From: CAVPDE01 sp964580575
GTDB lineage: Bacteria; Desulfobacterota; DSM-4660; Desulfatiglandales; HGW-15
Assembly: GCA_964580575.1 (NCBI GenBank)
Contig: CAZOLJ010000019.1
Span: 1-63,168, forward strand
Direction of reading: 5' to 3'
DNA: 63,168 bases
Part shown: in pieces, positions 49,550-58,254 of the stretch
Layout: each line of letters opens with the position of its first letter
How positions within the stretch are numbered: position 1 is the stretch's first letter
Program-made: the position numbers and the translations under genes
The notes under the pieces: model-generated
What the model was told of the DNA's origin: nothing
The model's database searches: none
What the model saw: only the letters and a program-made list of their open reading frames with translations

Positions 49550-50611
49550 ATGCCGAATTCGATCATTACTGCTACGGGCAGTTATATCCCCGCCGTGAAG
49601 ATACCGAATGAGTATTTCCTGTCTCATGATTTCTACGGAGCAGACGGAAAAAAGCTCGACAAATCTAATCCCGATTTAATCAAAAAACTCGAGGAAATCA
49701 CCTGTATCCAGGAAAGGAGATATGTCACAGACGACCTGAACACGTCCGACATCGCCTTCATCGCCGCCGAGCATGCCCTGGAAGGGACCGACAGGGAAAC
49801 CCTGGATTACATCATCGTCGGTCACAACATGGGCGATATGAAGGCGGATAACGCAAGATGCGATATGGTTCCCACGATCGCCGCCAGGGTCAAGCACAAG
49901 CTCCGGATCAAGAACCCTTATTGCGTGGCCTATGATGTCCCCTTTGGGTGCCCGGGATGGCTGCACGCCATGATCATCGCGGATTATTACATCAAGTCCG
50001 GTGACGCCAAGAAAATCCTCGTCATTGGGGCGGAGACTCTGTCCAGAGTTTCCGATCCTCACGACATCGACACCATGATCTATTCGGACGGAGCAGGAGC
50101 GACGCTGGTGGCGGCCACAACCAGGAAGGCGGGAATCCTCTCCCATGTGACGAGGTCGGACACCTTGCATGACGTGAATCTTTTGCGACTTGGGCAGTCC
50201 TATCATCTCAACTCCAAAGGCGATCAATTGTACCTCAAGATGCAGGGCCACGAGATCTACAAGTACGCGGTGAAAACGGTTCCTGAAGTGGTCCTGCGAA
50301 GTCTTTCAAAGGCGGGGCTCACCCTGTCCGACGTGAACAAGGTGTTGATCCACCAGGCCAACCAGAAAATGGACGAAGCCATCCTGAAAAGGCTCTACAA
50401 GTTGAGCGACGTGAAAAAAGCTCCCGAGCACATCATGCCCATGACCATTTCCTGGCTCGGGAACAGTTCCGTTGCCACCTTACCCACCCTGTTTGACCTC
50501 CTACAGAGAGGGAAGATCGACAACCACATTCTTCACTCAGGAGACATCGCCGTCTTCGCCTCTGTGGGAGCGGGCATGAACGTCAACTCCATGGTCTACC
50601 GCATGCCGTGA
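49550..50611 (+). CDS. 3-oxoacyl-ACP synthase III (FabH-like)
   Basis: 353 residues from the ATG at 49550; an upstream TTG at 49526 is less likely. Thiolase fold with catalytic Cys134 in AYDVPFGCPGWLHAMIIADY, His in KVLIHQANQKMDEAI and Asn in SWLGNSSVATLPTLFDLL. Other family parts are GAETLSRVSDPHDIDTMIYS and DGAGATLVAAT. It is a decarboxylating Claisen-type ketosynthase of the KAS III group. The long N-terminal insert (EYFLSHDFYGADGKKLDKSN) is unlike E. coli FabH, so a special starter unit or non-fatty-acid product is possible. It stands alone, without fab or pks neighbours. Confidence 0.9.
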   Translation: MPNSIITATGSYIPAVKIPNEYFLSHDFYGADGKKLDKSNPDLIKKLEEITCIQERRYVTDDLNTSDIAFIAAEHALEGTDRETLDYIIVGHNMGDMKADNARCDMVPTIAARVKHKLRIKNPYCVAYDVPFGCPGWLHAMIIADYYIKSGDAKKILVIGAETLSRVSDPHDIDTMIYSDGAGATLVAATTRKAGILSHVTRSDTLHDVNLLRLGQSYHLNSKGDQLYLKMQGHEIYKYAVKTVPEVVLRSLSKAGLTLSDVNKVLIHQANQKMDEAILKRLYKLSDVKKAPEHIMPMTISWLGNSSVATLPTLFDLLQRGKIDNHILHSGDIAVFASVGAGMNVNSMVYRMP

Positions 50612-50696
50612 GGCAGCGCCGCTTAGATTCCCGTCAGCAGCCCACGGGTGCAGCCACGATATCCAAGCTCCAACCACAAGCCGGGAGTAGTCAAGA

Positions 50697-51215
50697 ATGG
50701 ACAGGAAACCCGAATTGCCCGTCGAGATCGAGAAGGCTCTGAGGCGCTACGTGGAAATCCAGGCCGAAGAGCAAAAGCTCAAAGAAGAAAAAAGAGACCT
50801 CCGCGAGAGGATCGGCGAGCATATGGCTGATCGTCATATGAAGCACTGGTATCCCAAGATTGACGGCCAGGCTCTGAAGGTCAGATACAACGAGACCACG
50901 GCCATCGAATACAATGAATCACTTCTGCACGACAGGCTCGGTGACCGCTATCTTGCCATTCTGGCTCCTGACTTGCGGAAAATAAGAGCTAACCTCGACA
51001 AGTTGGAATCTCTCTTGACTCCGGTTCTAAGCTTCATCGGTTCCCCCTCCCCGGAAAAGGTTCGCCTTGCCATAGAGCATGGCATCGTGAACAAGGAAGC
51101 CTTTACCGGCGCCTTCAAGAAAACCGTGAAGCGCTTTGTCGCTGTGGGCAAATCCTGGGCCGGAGACACCTCTGACATCACCGATGCCCCTGAGGGCCCT
51201 CAAGGCGAACCATGA
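50697..51215 (+). CDS. Conserved-looking coiled-coil protein of unknown function
   Basis: 172 residues, MDRKPELPVEIEKALRRYVE, then a charged coiled coil (EEQKLKEEKRDLRERIGEHM), a central region (HWYPKIDGQALKVRYNETTA) and a helical part with VRLAIEHGIVNKEAFTGAFK. The N-terminal coil plus a small domain is reminiscent of phage host-nuclease inhibitor Gam-like or nucleoid-type proteins, but I would not assign it. Its ribosome site is poor (AAGAATGG). Isolated; no operon partner is evident. Confidence 0.6.
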   Translation: MDRKPELPVEIEKALRRYVEIQAEEQKLKEEKRDLRERIGEHMADRHMKHWYPKIDGQALKVRYNETTAIEYNESLLHDRLGDRYLAILAPDLRKIRANLDKLESLLTPVLSFIGSPSPEKVRLAIEHGIVNKEAFTGAFKKTVKRFVAVGKSWAGDTSDITDAPEGPQGEP

Positions 51216-51512
51216 AAGGAGCGTGCCTGACGGCTCGCGATTCGGCGGGCAGTGCCTCCCCCTCGCTGTTCCCCTCGCAGTCGCTCGGAGCCATCGGGTC
51301 CCCCCCCCGTCCGTAACTCCATGAAATGAGGAAGCCCTCCCGCCAGGTATTACAGAAAAGGGAAGGGACCCCCTCCATCTTTAGCCGTGCGATTTAGTGA
51401 TTTGAGGAGCAGCCTGCGCCCTATCAAAAGGCCTTGTGAATTGGCGTAAAATGGTCTAAGAACGGGGGCCTTCGTTAAGAGATATCCAAGGGCGGATGCA
51501 GAGGATCATCAA
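51216..51512. other. Intergenic region before xseA
   Basis: Just under 300 bases, with a C-run (CCCCCCCCCG near 51300) and no recognised gene. No clear -35/-10 pair seen. Confidence 0.35.
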
Positions 51513-52865
51513 GTGGGCGATATCGTCGAAACCGACAAGACCAAAATATACACCGTCAGCACCCTGAGCGAAGAGATCAAGAACCTTCTGGAAGCCCACT
51601 TTGACTTTGTCTGGGTCGAAGGGGAGATCTCCAACTTCAGATCGCCCCTCTCCGGGCACTTCTACATGGTGCTTAAGGACGAAAAGGCCCAGATCCGGGC
51701 GGTCATGTTCAGGCCTCAGACGCGGTATCTCAAATTCATGGCCCAGGACGGAATGAAGGTGATCGTCAGGGGCAGAGTGGCGATCTATGAGCCCAGAGGA
51801 GAATACCAGGTCCTCCTGGATTACATGGAACCCCTGGGGGTCGGAGCGCTGGCCCTTGCCTTTGAGCAGCTCAAGAAAAAGCTGGCAGCCCAGGGGATCT
51901 TTGATGAGAGCATCAAGAAGCCTCTCCCTTTTCTGCCCCAGCGGGTGGCGGTGATCACCTCTCCCACAGGGGCTGCGATTCGTGACTTCCTGAAGATCAT
52001 TAGGCGACGCTTCGCTAATCTGGAAATCGTTGTAGTGCCGGTGAAGGTGCAGGGCGAAGGAGCGGCTGCGGAAATGGTGGAAGCTCTGGACCTGGTGAAT
52101 CGGGAACTGGATGTGGACGTCCTTGTGCTGACAAGGGGCGGAGGGTCCATTGAAGACCTCTGGGCATTTAACCAGGAAGAGCTGGCTCTGGCGATCCGGG
52201 CCTCCCGTATCCCCGTGGTCTCTGCCGTCGGGCATGAAATTGATATCACCATCTCGGATCTTGCCGCGGACCTCAGAGCGCCGACTCCTTCTGGGGCTGC
52301 CGAACTCCTGGTGGTGGAAAAAGAAACCCTCAAGCAGCAGATCATGCAACTCCAGGCACGGTTGCAGTCGGGATTGAAGACGGAACTTGCGAGTCTCCAG
52401 GAAAAGCTCCGTTTTCTGTCCAGGGGGCTGCGCGACCCGAGAAAAAGGATTGCGGACTCGTGGCTTCGCCTTGATGACATGGAAAACCGGCTGAGCCGGA
52501 TGATGTCCTTCATGATGATGGACCGGAAACGAAGCCTCGCCGCAGGGGAACGGGCCCTGATTCTTCATTCGCCCTTGAAAATTGTCGCCGGCCTCAAACA
52601 GAAGATCGAGTTCCAGAGCCGCTCCATGGCGATGATGGTGTCGAGGAAACTCAGGGACTGCCGCATGCACATTTCCATGATCGAGGAGAAGCTCAAGGAC
52701 ATGAGTCCTCTCTCTGTGCTCGGGAGAGGGTATTCGATCACCCGGAAATTGCCTGAAAAGCGGGTGCTCAGGTCCTCTTCCCAGGTGAACACGGGAGAGA
52801 GGGTGAGCGTCAAGCTCGCTGAGGGCGAGCTGGAGTGCCTTGTGGAAAAAATCGTATCGGGTTAG
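51513..52865 (+). CDS. xseA: Exodeoxyribonuclease VII large subunit
   Basis: 450 residues. N-terminal OB fold (YTVSTLSEEIKNLLEAHFDF, WVEGEISNFRSPLSGHFYMV), catalytic core with LPQRVAVITSPTGAAIRDFL, LVLTRGGGSIEDLWAFNQEE, VSAVGHEIDITISDLAADLR and APTPSGAAEL, then a long coiled-coil region and C-terminal LSVLGRGYSITRKL. It degrades single-stranded DNA from both ends with XseB. Starts the six-gene operon xseA-M23-xseB-ispA-dxs-tlyA; the next gene starts 6 bases after its stop. Confidence 0.95.
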   Translation: MGDIVETDKTKIYTVSTLSEEIKNLLEAHFDFVWVEGEISNFRSPLSGHFYMVLKDEKAQIRAVMFRPQTRYLKFMAQDGMKVIVRGRVAIYEPRGEYQVLLDYMEPLGVGALALAFEQLKKKLAAQGIFDESIKKPLPFLPQRVAVITSPTGAAIRDFLKIIRRRFANLEIVVVPVKVQGEGAAAEMVEALDLVNRELDVDVLVLTRGGGSIEDLWAFNQEELALAIRASRIPVVSAVGHEIDITISDLAADLRAPTPSGAAELLVVEKETLKQQIMQLQARLQSGLKTELASLQEKLRFLSRGLRDPRKRIADSWLRLDDMENRLSRMMSFMMMDRKRSLAAGERALILHSPLKIVAGLKQKIEFQSRSMAMMVSRKLRDCRMHISMIEEKLKDMSPLSVLGRGYSITRKLPEKRVLRSSSQVNTGERVSVKLAEGELECLVEKIVSG

Positions 52866-52871
52866 TATAAA

Positions 52872-53807
52872 ATGTTTGCTATAGAAAAGAGAGAAGCTTT
52901 GTTTTCCAAGTATGCGGGAAAAGTGAGCTGTCCCTGGGAAGGGCTCATCGTCTTGGTTGTCGCCGTCTGCCTTTTGATAGGAGCGAGCACCAGCGTGGCG
53001 CTTCCGAAGCCGGGAATCACTGTTTCATCCGACTCGATCTTTCAGGGCGACGTGGGTCTTCTCAGGGTACAGACACCGAACGGAGAATCCCCGCAGGCCC
53101 AGTGGATGAACCAGGACCTTTTCACCGCGCCTTTGGAGAACGGGAAGGCATGGTTCGGGTTTTTCGCGGCGGATTTGAAATTGAAGGCCGGGTCCTACCC
53201 TCTGGTGGTGAAGATCCCCTCCACAGGGGTTCGAAAGCAAATGGATATCACGGTGCGCAGCAAGGACTTTGGCGTGCGGCAACTGACGCTCCCGAAGGAG
53301 ATGGTGGACCTCGATGCCCTCACTCTGGAGAGGGTGAAAAAAGAAACGGCGATCATGAAAGAAGCGCTGGAGGTCCCGCCGACAGCTCCGCAGTGGAAAG
53401 GCCCTTTTGTGAAGCCTCTCAGCGGGGAGGTGGTCGGAACGTTCGGCCGGGCAAGCATCATCAACGGCATGCCGAGGTCTCCTCACTCCGGGGTGGACTT
53501 GAAAGCGGAGAAAGGAACTCCTGTGGTCTCCATCAACAGCGGCAGGGTTGCACTCACAGGGGAACACTTTTTCAACGGCCTTTTTGTGGTCGTTGATCAT
53601 GGCGGGGCTGTCCAGAGCATGTACTTTCATCTGGACAAGATCCTGGTGCAGCAGGGCGACAAGGTCAAAAAAGGCATGATCTTAGGGCTTGTGGGTTCCA
53701 CGGGACGGGCCACAGGCCCTCACCTACACTTCGGAATTAGGATCAACGGAGCCCGAATCGATCCCATGCAGTTCATGAAGGTCAATGAAGCCATGGAGCG
53801 GTTATGA
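52872..53807 (+). CDS. M23-family peptidase, exported
   Basis: 311 residues. An internal signal anchor (GLIVLVVAVCLLIGASTSVA, about 24-43), a beta-rich N-terminal region (about 50-165, GDVGLLRVQTPNGES...), then a LytM/M23 zinc peptidase with GRASIINGMPRSPHSGVDLK (H and D zinc ligands) and GRATGPHLHFGIRINGARID (HLHFG). All zinc ligands are present, so it is probably active on peptidoglycan crosslinks. It is inserted between xseA and xseB, with a 4-base overlap with xseB. Confidence 0.93.
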   Translation: MFAIEKREALFSKYAGKVSCPWEGLIVLVVAVCLLIGASTSVALPKPGITVSSDSIFQGDVGLLRVQTPNGESPQAQWMNQDLFTAPLENGKAWFGFFAADLKLKAGSYPLVVKIPSTGVRKQMDITVRSKDFGVRQLTLPKEMVDLDALTLERVKKETAIMKEALEVPPTAPQWKGPFVKPLSGEVVGTFGRASIINGMPRSPHSGVDLKAEKGTPVVSINSGRVALTGEHFFNGLFVVVDHGGAVQSMYFHLDKILVQQGDKVKKGMILGLVGSTGRATGPHLHFGIRINGARIDPMQFMKVNEAMERL

Positions 53808-54043
53808 GCGAAAAAAAATTTGAAGATGCCATGAAAAGGCTGGAGAATATCGTAGAAAGCCTGGAGAAGGGCGATCTCTCCCTGGAGGAATCGCTCAAGA
53901 GTTTCGAAGAAGGAATGAAACTGCTCCAATTCTGCTCCAAGAAGCTGGAGGAAGCAGAGCAGAAGGTGACGCTGCTCATCAAAGAGAGCGGCGGCAAGCT
54001 GACCCAGCAGCCCTTTGAAGTCGATGAAAAAGAGGGCCCGTGA
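53804..54043 (+). CDS. xseB: Exodeoxyribonuclease VII small subunit
   Basis: 79 residues: MSEKKFEDAMKRLENIVESL, EKGDLSLEESLKSFEEGMKL and the CSKKLEEAEQKV helix, typical of XseB. It binds XseA in several copies. It overlaps the upstream peptidase gene by ATGA and the downstream ispA by GTGA. Confidence 0.94.
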   Translation: MSEKKFEDAMKRLENIVESLEKGDLSLEESLKSFEEGMKLLQFCSKKLEEAEQKVTLLIKESGGKLTQQPFEVDEKEGP

Positions 54044-54927
54044 CCATGGACCTGAAGGCCTACCTTCGTGACAAGAGAGCCCTGGTGGACGACGCCCTGA
54101 AGGCCGTGTTTCCGGAACCTCAGGGGCCTTCGGCGGACGTGGTCCGGGCCATGACCTACAGCCTCTTTGCAGGAGGGAAGAGACTGAGGCCGATTCTTTG
54201 TATCGGAGGCGCGGAGGCGGTCGGGAAAGAGGGAAGAACGGTTCTGCCCTTTGCCTGCAGTCTCGAACTCATTCACACCTATTCCCTCATTCACGACGAT
54301 CTTCCCGTGATGGACAACGACGATCTGAGAAGGGGCAAACCCACCAACCACAAGGTGTTTGGAGAGGCCGTGGCCCTCCTGGCAGGGGATGGCCTTCTGA
54401 CCGAGGCGTTCCGCCTCATGGCCGGCACGAGCGGGGTGGATCCTCGTTCGCTTCTGCGGGTGATCCATTGGGTGGGCTTGGCCGCAGGCTATCAGGGAAT
54501 GGTGGGCGGGCAGGTGGTGGACATCCAGTCTGGAGGAAAGCCGGTCGATCCGTCTCTGGTGAACTATATTCATTCCCACAAAACCGGGGCTCTGATCCAT
54601 GCCTCGGTCACCTCAGGGGCTATCCTGGGAGAGGGAACCGAGGAGCAGGTGAATGCGATCTCCTCCTATGGCGAAAAAATAGGGCTCGCTTTCCAGATCG
54701 CGGATGATATCCTGGATGTGGAGGGCGACAGCAAGACCATGGGTAAAGGCGTTGGAGGCGATGCTCGCAAAAAGAAAATCACCTTTCCTGCGGCAGTGGG
54801 TCTCCAGAAGGCCAAGGAAATCCAGGGCCGCCTGGTTGAAGAGGCCGTGGGTGCGCTGAAGACTTTTGACGAAAAGGCCGATCCTCTGAGGAGCCTTGCG
54901 GTGTACATTATTGAAAGAAAAAAATGA
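54040..54927 (+). CDS. ispA: Polyprenyl synthetase (farnesyl/geranyl diphosphate synthase)
   Basis: 295 residues if the GTG overlapping the xseB stop is used; the ATG two codons later is also possible. First Asp-rich motif in LIHDDLPVMDNDDLRRGKPT, second in AFQIADDILDVEGDSKTMGK, also GGKRLRPILC and KTGALIHASVTSG. Makes C10/C15 prenyl diphosphate from IPP and DMAPP. It overlaps dxs downstream by 4 bases, which couples the first and later steps of the MEP isoprenoid route. Confidence 0.94.
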   Translation: MTMDLKAYLRDKRALVDDALKAVFPEPQGPSADVVRAMTYSLFAGGKRLRPILCIGGAEAVGKEGRTVLPFACSLELIHTYSLIHDDLPVMDNDDLRRGKPTNHKVFGEAVALLAGDGLLTEAFRLMAGTSGVDPRSLLRVIHWVGLAAGYQGMVGGQVVDIQSGGKPVDPSLVNYIHSHKTGALIHASVTSGAILGEGTEEQVNAISSYGEKIGLAFQIADDILDVEGDSKTMGKGVGGDARKKKITFPAAVGLQKAKEIQGRLVEEAVGALKTFDEKADPLRSLAVYIIERKK

Positions 54928-56843
54928 CAAGTGATCCAAAGAAATACCCCCTTCTGAACACGATCAACAGCCCGGCGGATCTCAAGAAGCTGTCTCTGGA
55001 CGAGATGGTCCGGTTGGCTGCCGAGGTGCGCAGCAAGATCATTGAAACCGTAGCAAGCACCGGGGGGCACCTGGCTCCGAATTTGGGCGTGGTGGAACTG
55101 ACGATCGCCCTTCATTATGTTTTCAACGCGCCCAGAGACAAGATCCTCTGGGATGTGGGCCACCAGTCCTACACGCACAAGCTGCTGACCGGGCGCAGGG
55201 ATCGTTTTCACACGCTTCGCACCTACGGAGGAATCAGCGGCTTCCCGAAGAGGAGCGAAAGCCCATACGATACCTTTGACACAGGACACAGCAGCACCTC
55301 GATCTCTGCAGGCTTGGGGATAAGCACGGCGAAAGGTCTCAAGGGAGAGAAAGATCATGTGATCGCCGTGATCGGCGATGGATCCACCACCGGCGGCATC
55401 GCTTTCGAGGGCCTGAACCAGGCAGGGCACACGGGAAAGAACCTGATTGTCGTGCTCAACGACAATGCCATGTCCATAGGCCCCAACGTGGGCGCTTTTT
55501 CATCCTTTTTGAGCAGAAAGATGACGGGGCGCCGTTTCGTCTATTTCAGGAAGGAGTTCGAGAATTTCCTGAAATCGATTCCCGGCGTCGGAGAGAATAT
55601 CCTCAGCCTCGTTCGAAAGAGTGAAGACACCTTTATCACCCTGTTCACGCCGGGCATGCTCTTTGAAGCCTTCCGGTTCAAGTATGTGGGCCCGATTCCG
55701 GGGCATCGGCTGGATCTTCTCATCGAAACGTTTGGCAACTTGAAAAACGTGGAAGGCCCGGTCCTCGTTCACGCGCTCACGGTCAAAGGAAAAGGATATG
55801 AACCTGCGGAAAGCGATCCAGCCCACTTCCATGGGGTCGGCGGTTTCGAAATCTCCACGGGGTCGCCCAGGAAGGCTTCTTCAGGGCCGCCGCCCAACTT
55901 CACGGAGGTTTTCGGGGAAGCCATGGTGGATCTGGGCCGGAAGGACAGAAAACTCTTTGCCATCACCGCAGCCATGCCGGAAGGGACAGGACTCAACAGA
56001 TTCAGCGAAATGTTTCCCGAACGTTTCGTGGATGTGGGAATCGCAGAGCAGCACGCCGTGACCTTTGCCGCAGGGCTGGCCACAGAAGGATTCAAGCCGG
56101 TGGTGGCCATCTACTCCACCTTTTTGCAGAGAGCCTTTGACCAGATCATCCATGATGTGTGTCTTTCCAATTTGCCGGTGATCTTCTGCATTGACCGGGG
56201 AGGGCTGGTCGGCGAGGACGGGCAGACTCATCACGGGCAGTTCGACATCACCTATCTTCGCAGCCTTCCCAACATGACCGTCATGGCTCCCAAGGACGAA
56301 AACGAACTGAGACACATGCTTTTCACCGCCCTAAACCACACAGGGCCTGTGGCCATCCGCTATCCGAGAGGACGCGGCCTAGGTGTTCTCTTGGATCCCG
56401 AGTACAGGATCATTCCCATCGGTGAATCGGAGCTGTTGAAAGAGGGCAAGGACCTGACCCTCATCGCCCTGGGGAGCATGGTTCGCCCATGTCTGGAGGC
56501 GGCCGCGGAAATGGATAAGGAGGGGCTTTCGGCAACCGTGGTCAATTCCCGATTCGTCAAGCCCCTGGACAGGAGACTGGCGGACTATTCCAGGAAAACC
56601 GGCAAGGTTCTCGTGGTGGAGGAAAATGTACGACAGGGAGGGCTGGGCAGCGCCGTGCTCGAGCTCTTCAGTGATATGGGAATAAGAGAAGTGACCGTGA
56701 ATCGTCTGGGTCTTCCGGATAGTTTTGTTGAACATGGCCCTGTGGAAGTGCTCAAAGAAAAACTCGGGCTCGACAGAGCAGGGATTATGAAAGCAGCAAG
56801 AGCGTTGTTGACAACGAACGGCCCAACTTCAAATCCCCTCTAA
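54924..56843 (+). CDS. dxs: 1-deoxy-D-xylulose-5-phosphate synthase
   Basis: 639 residues. TPP motif GDGSTTGGIAFEGLNQAGHT through VVLNDN, N-terminal NLGVVELTIALHYVF and DVGHQSYTHKLLTGRRDRFH, transketolase C-terminal part with DVGIAEQHAVTFAAGLATEG, GLVGEDGQTHHGQFDITYLR and RYPRGRG. First step of the MEP pathway, from pyruvate and glyceraldehyde 3-phosphate. A long repeat-rich tail follows the gene. The order xseB-ispA-dxs-tlyA is common in bacteria. Confidence 0.96.
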   Translation: MTSDPKKYPLLNTINSPADLKKLSLDEMVRLAAEVRSKIIETVASTGGHLAPNLGVVELTIALHYVFNAPRDKILWDVGHQSYTHKLLTGRRDRFHTLRTYGGISGFPKRSESPYDTFDTGHSSTSISAGLGISTAKGLKGEKDHVIAVIGDGSTTGGIAFEGLNQAGHTGKNLIVVLNDNAMSIGPNVGAFSSFLSRKMTGRRFVYFRKEFENFLKSIPGVGENILSLVRKSEDTFITLFTPGMLFEAFRFKYVGPIPGHRLDLLIETFGNLKNVEGPVLVHALTVKGKGYEPAESDPAHFHGVGGFEISTGSPRKASSGPPPNFTEVFGEAMVDLGRKDRKLFAITAAMPEGTGLNRFSEMFPERFVDVGIAEQHAVTFAAGLATEGFKPVVAIYSTFLQRAFDQIIHDVCLSNLPVIFCIDRGGLVGEDGQTHHGQFDITYLRSLPNMTVMAPKDENELRHMLFTALNHTGPVAIRYPRGRGLGVLLDPEYRIIPIGESELLKEGKDLTLIALGSMVRPCLEAAAEMDKEGLSATVVNSRFVKPLDRRLADYSRKTGKVLVVEENVRQGGLGSAVLELFSDMGIREVTVNRLGLPDSFVEHGPVEVLKEKLGLDRAGIMKAARALLTTNGPTSNPL

Positions 56844-56910
56844 CTCCCCTTTACCAAAGGGGAGAACTTCTAGTCCCCCTTTCCTAAAGGGGGATGCAGG
56901 GGGATTTTGC
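56840..56910. repeat. Dispersed repeat of AATCCCC/GGGGATT type
   Basis: AAATCCCCTCTAACTCCCCT, TTACCAAAGGGG, TAGTCCCCCTTTCCTAAAGG and GGGGATGCAGGGGGATTT form overlapping imperfect palindromes from the end of dxs to the start of the tlyA frame. A related copy is at 63047-63085. It lies between dxs and tlyA. Confidence 0.6.
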
Positions 56911-56941
56911 GGGCTCTTCATTGGTCTCCAGGCTGGTACTC

Positions 56942-57694
56942 ATGTCAGGGGCATCGAGAACTCCCCCAAAGAAAATCCGACTTGACCTTCTGCTCGTCCA
57001 GAAGGGGCTGGCTGAAAGCCGTGAGAAGGCAAGAGCCATGATCATGGCCGGCCTCGTTGAAGTGGACCAGGTCGCGGCGAACAAGCCCGGCCACCTCGTT
57101 GCTCCACTCTCAACCCTCTCCATCAAAAAAACCCTTCCCTATGTGAGTCGCGGCGGGCTAAAGCTCGAAGCAGCTCTCGATCGGTTTTCAGTGGATGTGA
57201 AGGACAGGGTTCTCCTGGACGTGGGCGCCTCCACAGGAGGCTTCACGGATTGCTTGCTTCAGAGAGGGGCCAAGAAGGTCGTTGCGGTTGACGTCGGTTA
57301 CGGCCAGTTTCACTGGAAACTCCGGCAAGACCCGAGGGTGGTTCTTCTCGAGAAAACGAACATCCGGAACCTTGCCCCGGGCACGGTGAAAGAGGACCTG
57401 GACGGCGCGGTGATCGATGTGTCTTTCATTTCCCTGAAACTGGCCCTTCCTGCCGCATCCAGGCTCCTGAAGCCGCAGGCCTTTGCCATTGTGCTTGTGA
57501 AGCCTCAGTTCGAAGTCGGAAAGGGCCAGGTCGGCAAAGGAGGAGTGGTCAGAGACCCTGCGTTGCACCAGGAGGTGCTGGGCAGCCTCTGTGCCTTTTT
57601 CGGAGAAGTCGGCTGGAAAGTCGAGGGGCAAATCCCTTCTCCGGTGCTTGGTCCCAAGGGGAACAAGGAGTTTCTCGTCTACCTCACGAGGTAG
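56942..57694 (+). CDS. tlyA: TlyA-family rRNA methyltransferase (hemolysin-like)
   Basis: 250 residues from ATG 56942; an earlier ATG at 56894 would include repeat-derived residues. S4 domain (PKKIRLDLLLVQKGLAESRE, KARAMIMAGLVEVDQVAANK), then FtsJ-type methyltransferase (VLLDVGASTGGFTDCLLQRG, KKVVAVDVGYGQFHWKLRQD, DLDGAVIDVSFISLKLALPA). It methylates ribose 2'-O of cytidines in rRNA in known examples. Ends the operon. The palindromic repeat after it at 57700-57776 may be the terminator. Confidence 0.92.
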   Translation: MSGASRTPPKKIRLDLLLVQKGLAESREKARAMIMAGLVEVDQVAANKPGHLVAPLSTLSIKKTLPYVSRGGLKLEAALDRFSVDVKDRVLLDVGASTGGFTDCLLQRGAKKVVAVDVGYGQFHWKLRQDPRVVLLEKTNIRNLAPGTVKEDLDGAVIDVSFISLKLALPAASRLLKPQAFAIVLVKPQFEVGKGQVGKGGVVRDPALHQEVLGSLCAFFGEVGWKVEGQIPSPVLGPKGNKEFLVYLTR

Positions 57695-57699
57695 GGAAC

Positions 57700-57776
57700 A
57701 GTAGGAAGTAAGAAGTAAGAAGTAAGCAGCAAAAACCAATGACCCGGTTTACTGCTTACTACATACTGCTTACTGG
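57700..57776. repeat. Dispersed palindromic repeat, GTAAGCAGT family, copy 3
   Basis: Left arm AGTAGGAAGTAAGAAGTAAG plus a third AAGTAAGCAGC unit, right arm TTTACTGCTTACTACATACT GCTTACTGG (split here). Directly after tlyA; internal AAGTAAG units are amplified compared with the other copies. Confidence 0.75.
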
Positions 57777-57847
57777 TCTGCCAAAGGCGGACCACTCCCT
57801 TCAGAGACCTGGACTCTCTGGTTGAACTTTGAACGGATCAAATAAAA

Positions 57848-58135
57848 TCAGCGGGCTGCGCGCTTAGAAGCCTTCAGAGGATTGACCTTTGCCTGCTCTT
57901 GGGCCGGGGCCTTGGCGATATGGGTGGCCATGGCGCATTTCCCGGTTCGCCATTTAACGACAGGCTCAGGGAAAATAAGGCAATAGTTGCCGGCGGGAAA
58001 CTCTTTGACTTTCAGGCAGCCGGTGCATTGCTCAACGATGGGATGGCAGCTCCCACCGTTGAACTGGCAGCCATTCTTGTTCATGAAAAAGCACTCAACA
58101 CCCTGCTTTACGCTATTGCAAATCATGGTTATCAC
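57848..58135 (-). CDS. PxxKW-family cysteine-rich protein
   Basis: 95 residues. The core has ten cysteines: MICNSVKQGVECFFMNKNGC, QFNGGSCHPIVEQCTGCLKV, EFPAGNYCLIFPEPVVKW and RTGKCAMATH. PEPVVKW gives the family its name (PxxKW). The Cys arrangement (C...C...C...C..C...C...C) suggests a zinc or iron-sulfur site. The C-terminal 25 residues are basic (KASKRAAR). Members are known only from anaerobic Desulfobacterota and have no assigned function. A perfect hairpin lies 30-50 bases upstream of the start (58164-58188). Confidence 0.85.
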   Translation of the reverse strand: MITMICNSVKQGVECFFMNKNGCQFNGGSCHPIVEQCTGCLKVKEFPAGNYCLIFPEPVVKWRTGKCAMATHIAKAPAQEQAKVNPLKASKRAAR

Positions 58136-58163
58136 GTCCCTTCTTTTAGAATGACAAAATTAA

Positions 58164-58188
58164 ACAGTCCCGAGAACCCAGGGACTGT
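58164..58188 (-). promoter_or_regulatory. Hairpin upstream of the PxxKW gene
   Basis: ACAGTCCC and GGGACTGT pair perfectly across a 9-base loop, 29 bases ahead of the PxxKW start codon. It may be an operator or a 5' mRNA hairpin. Symmetry and position are the only support. Confidence 0.45.
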
Positions 58189-58254
58189 GGACAATATTTT
58201 AGTCATATTTAAGCGGCTGTCAATAGAATTAGAGGCCAAACATTTAACTTTTCG

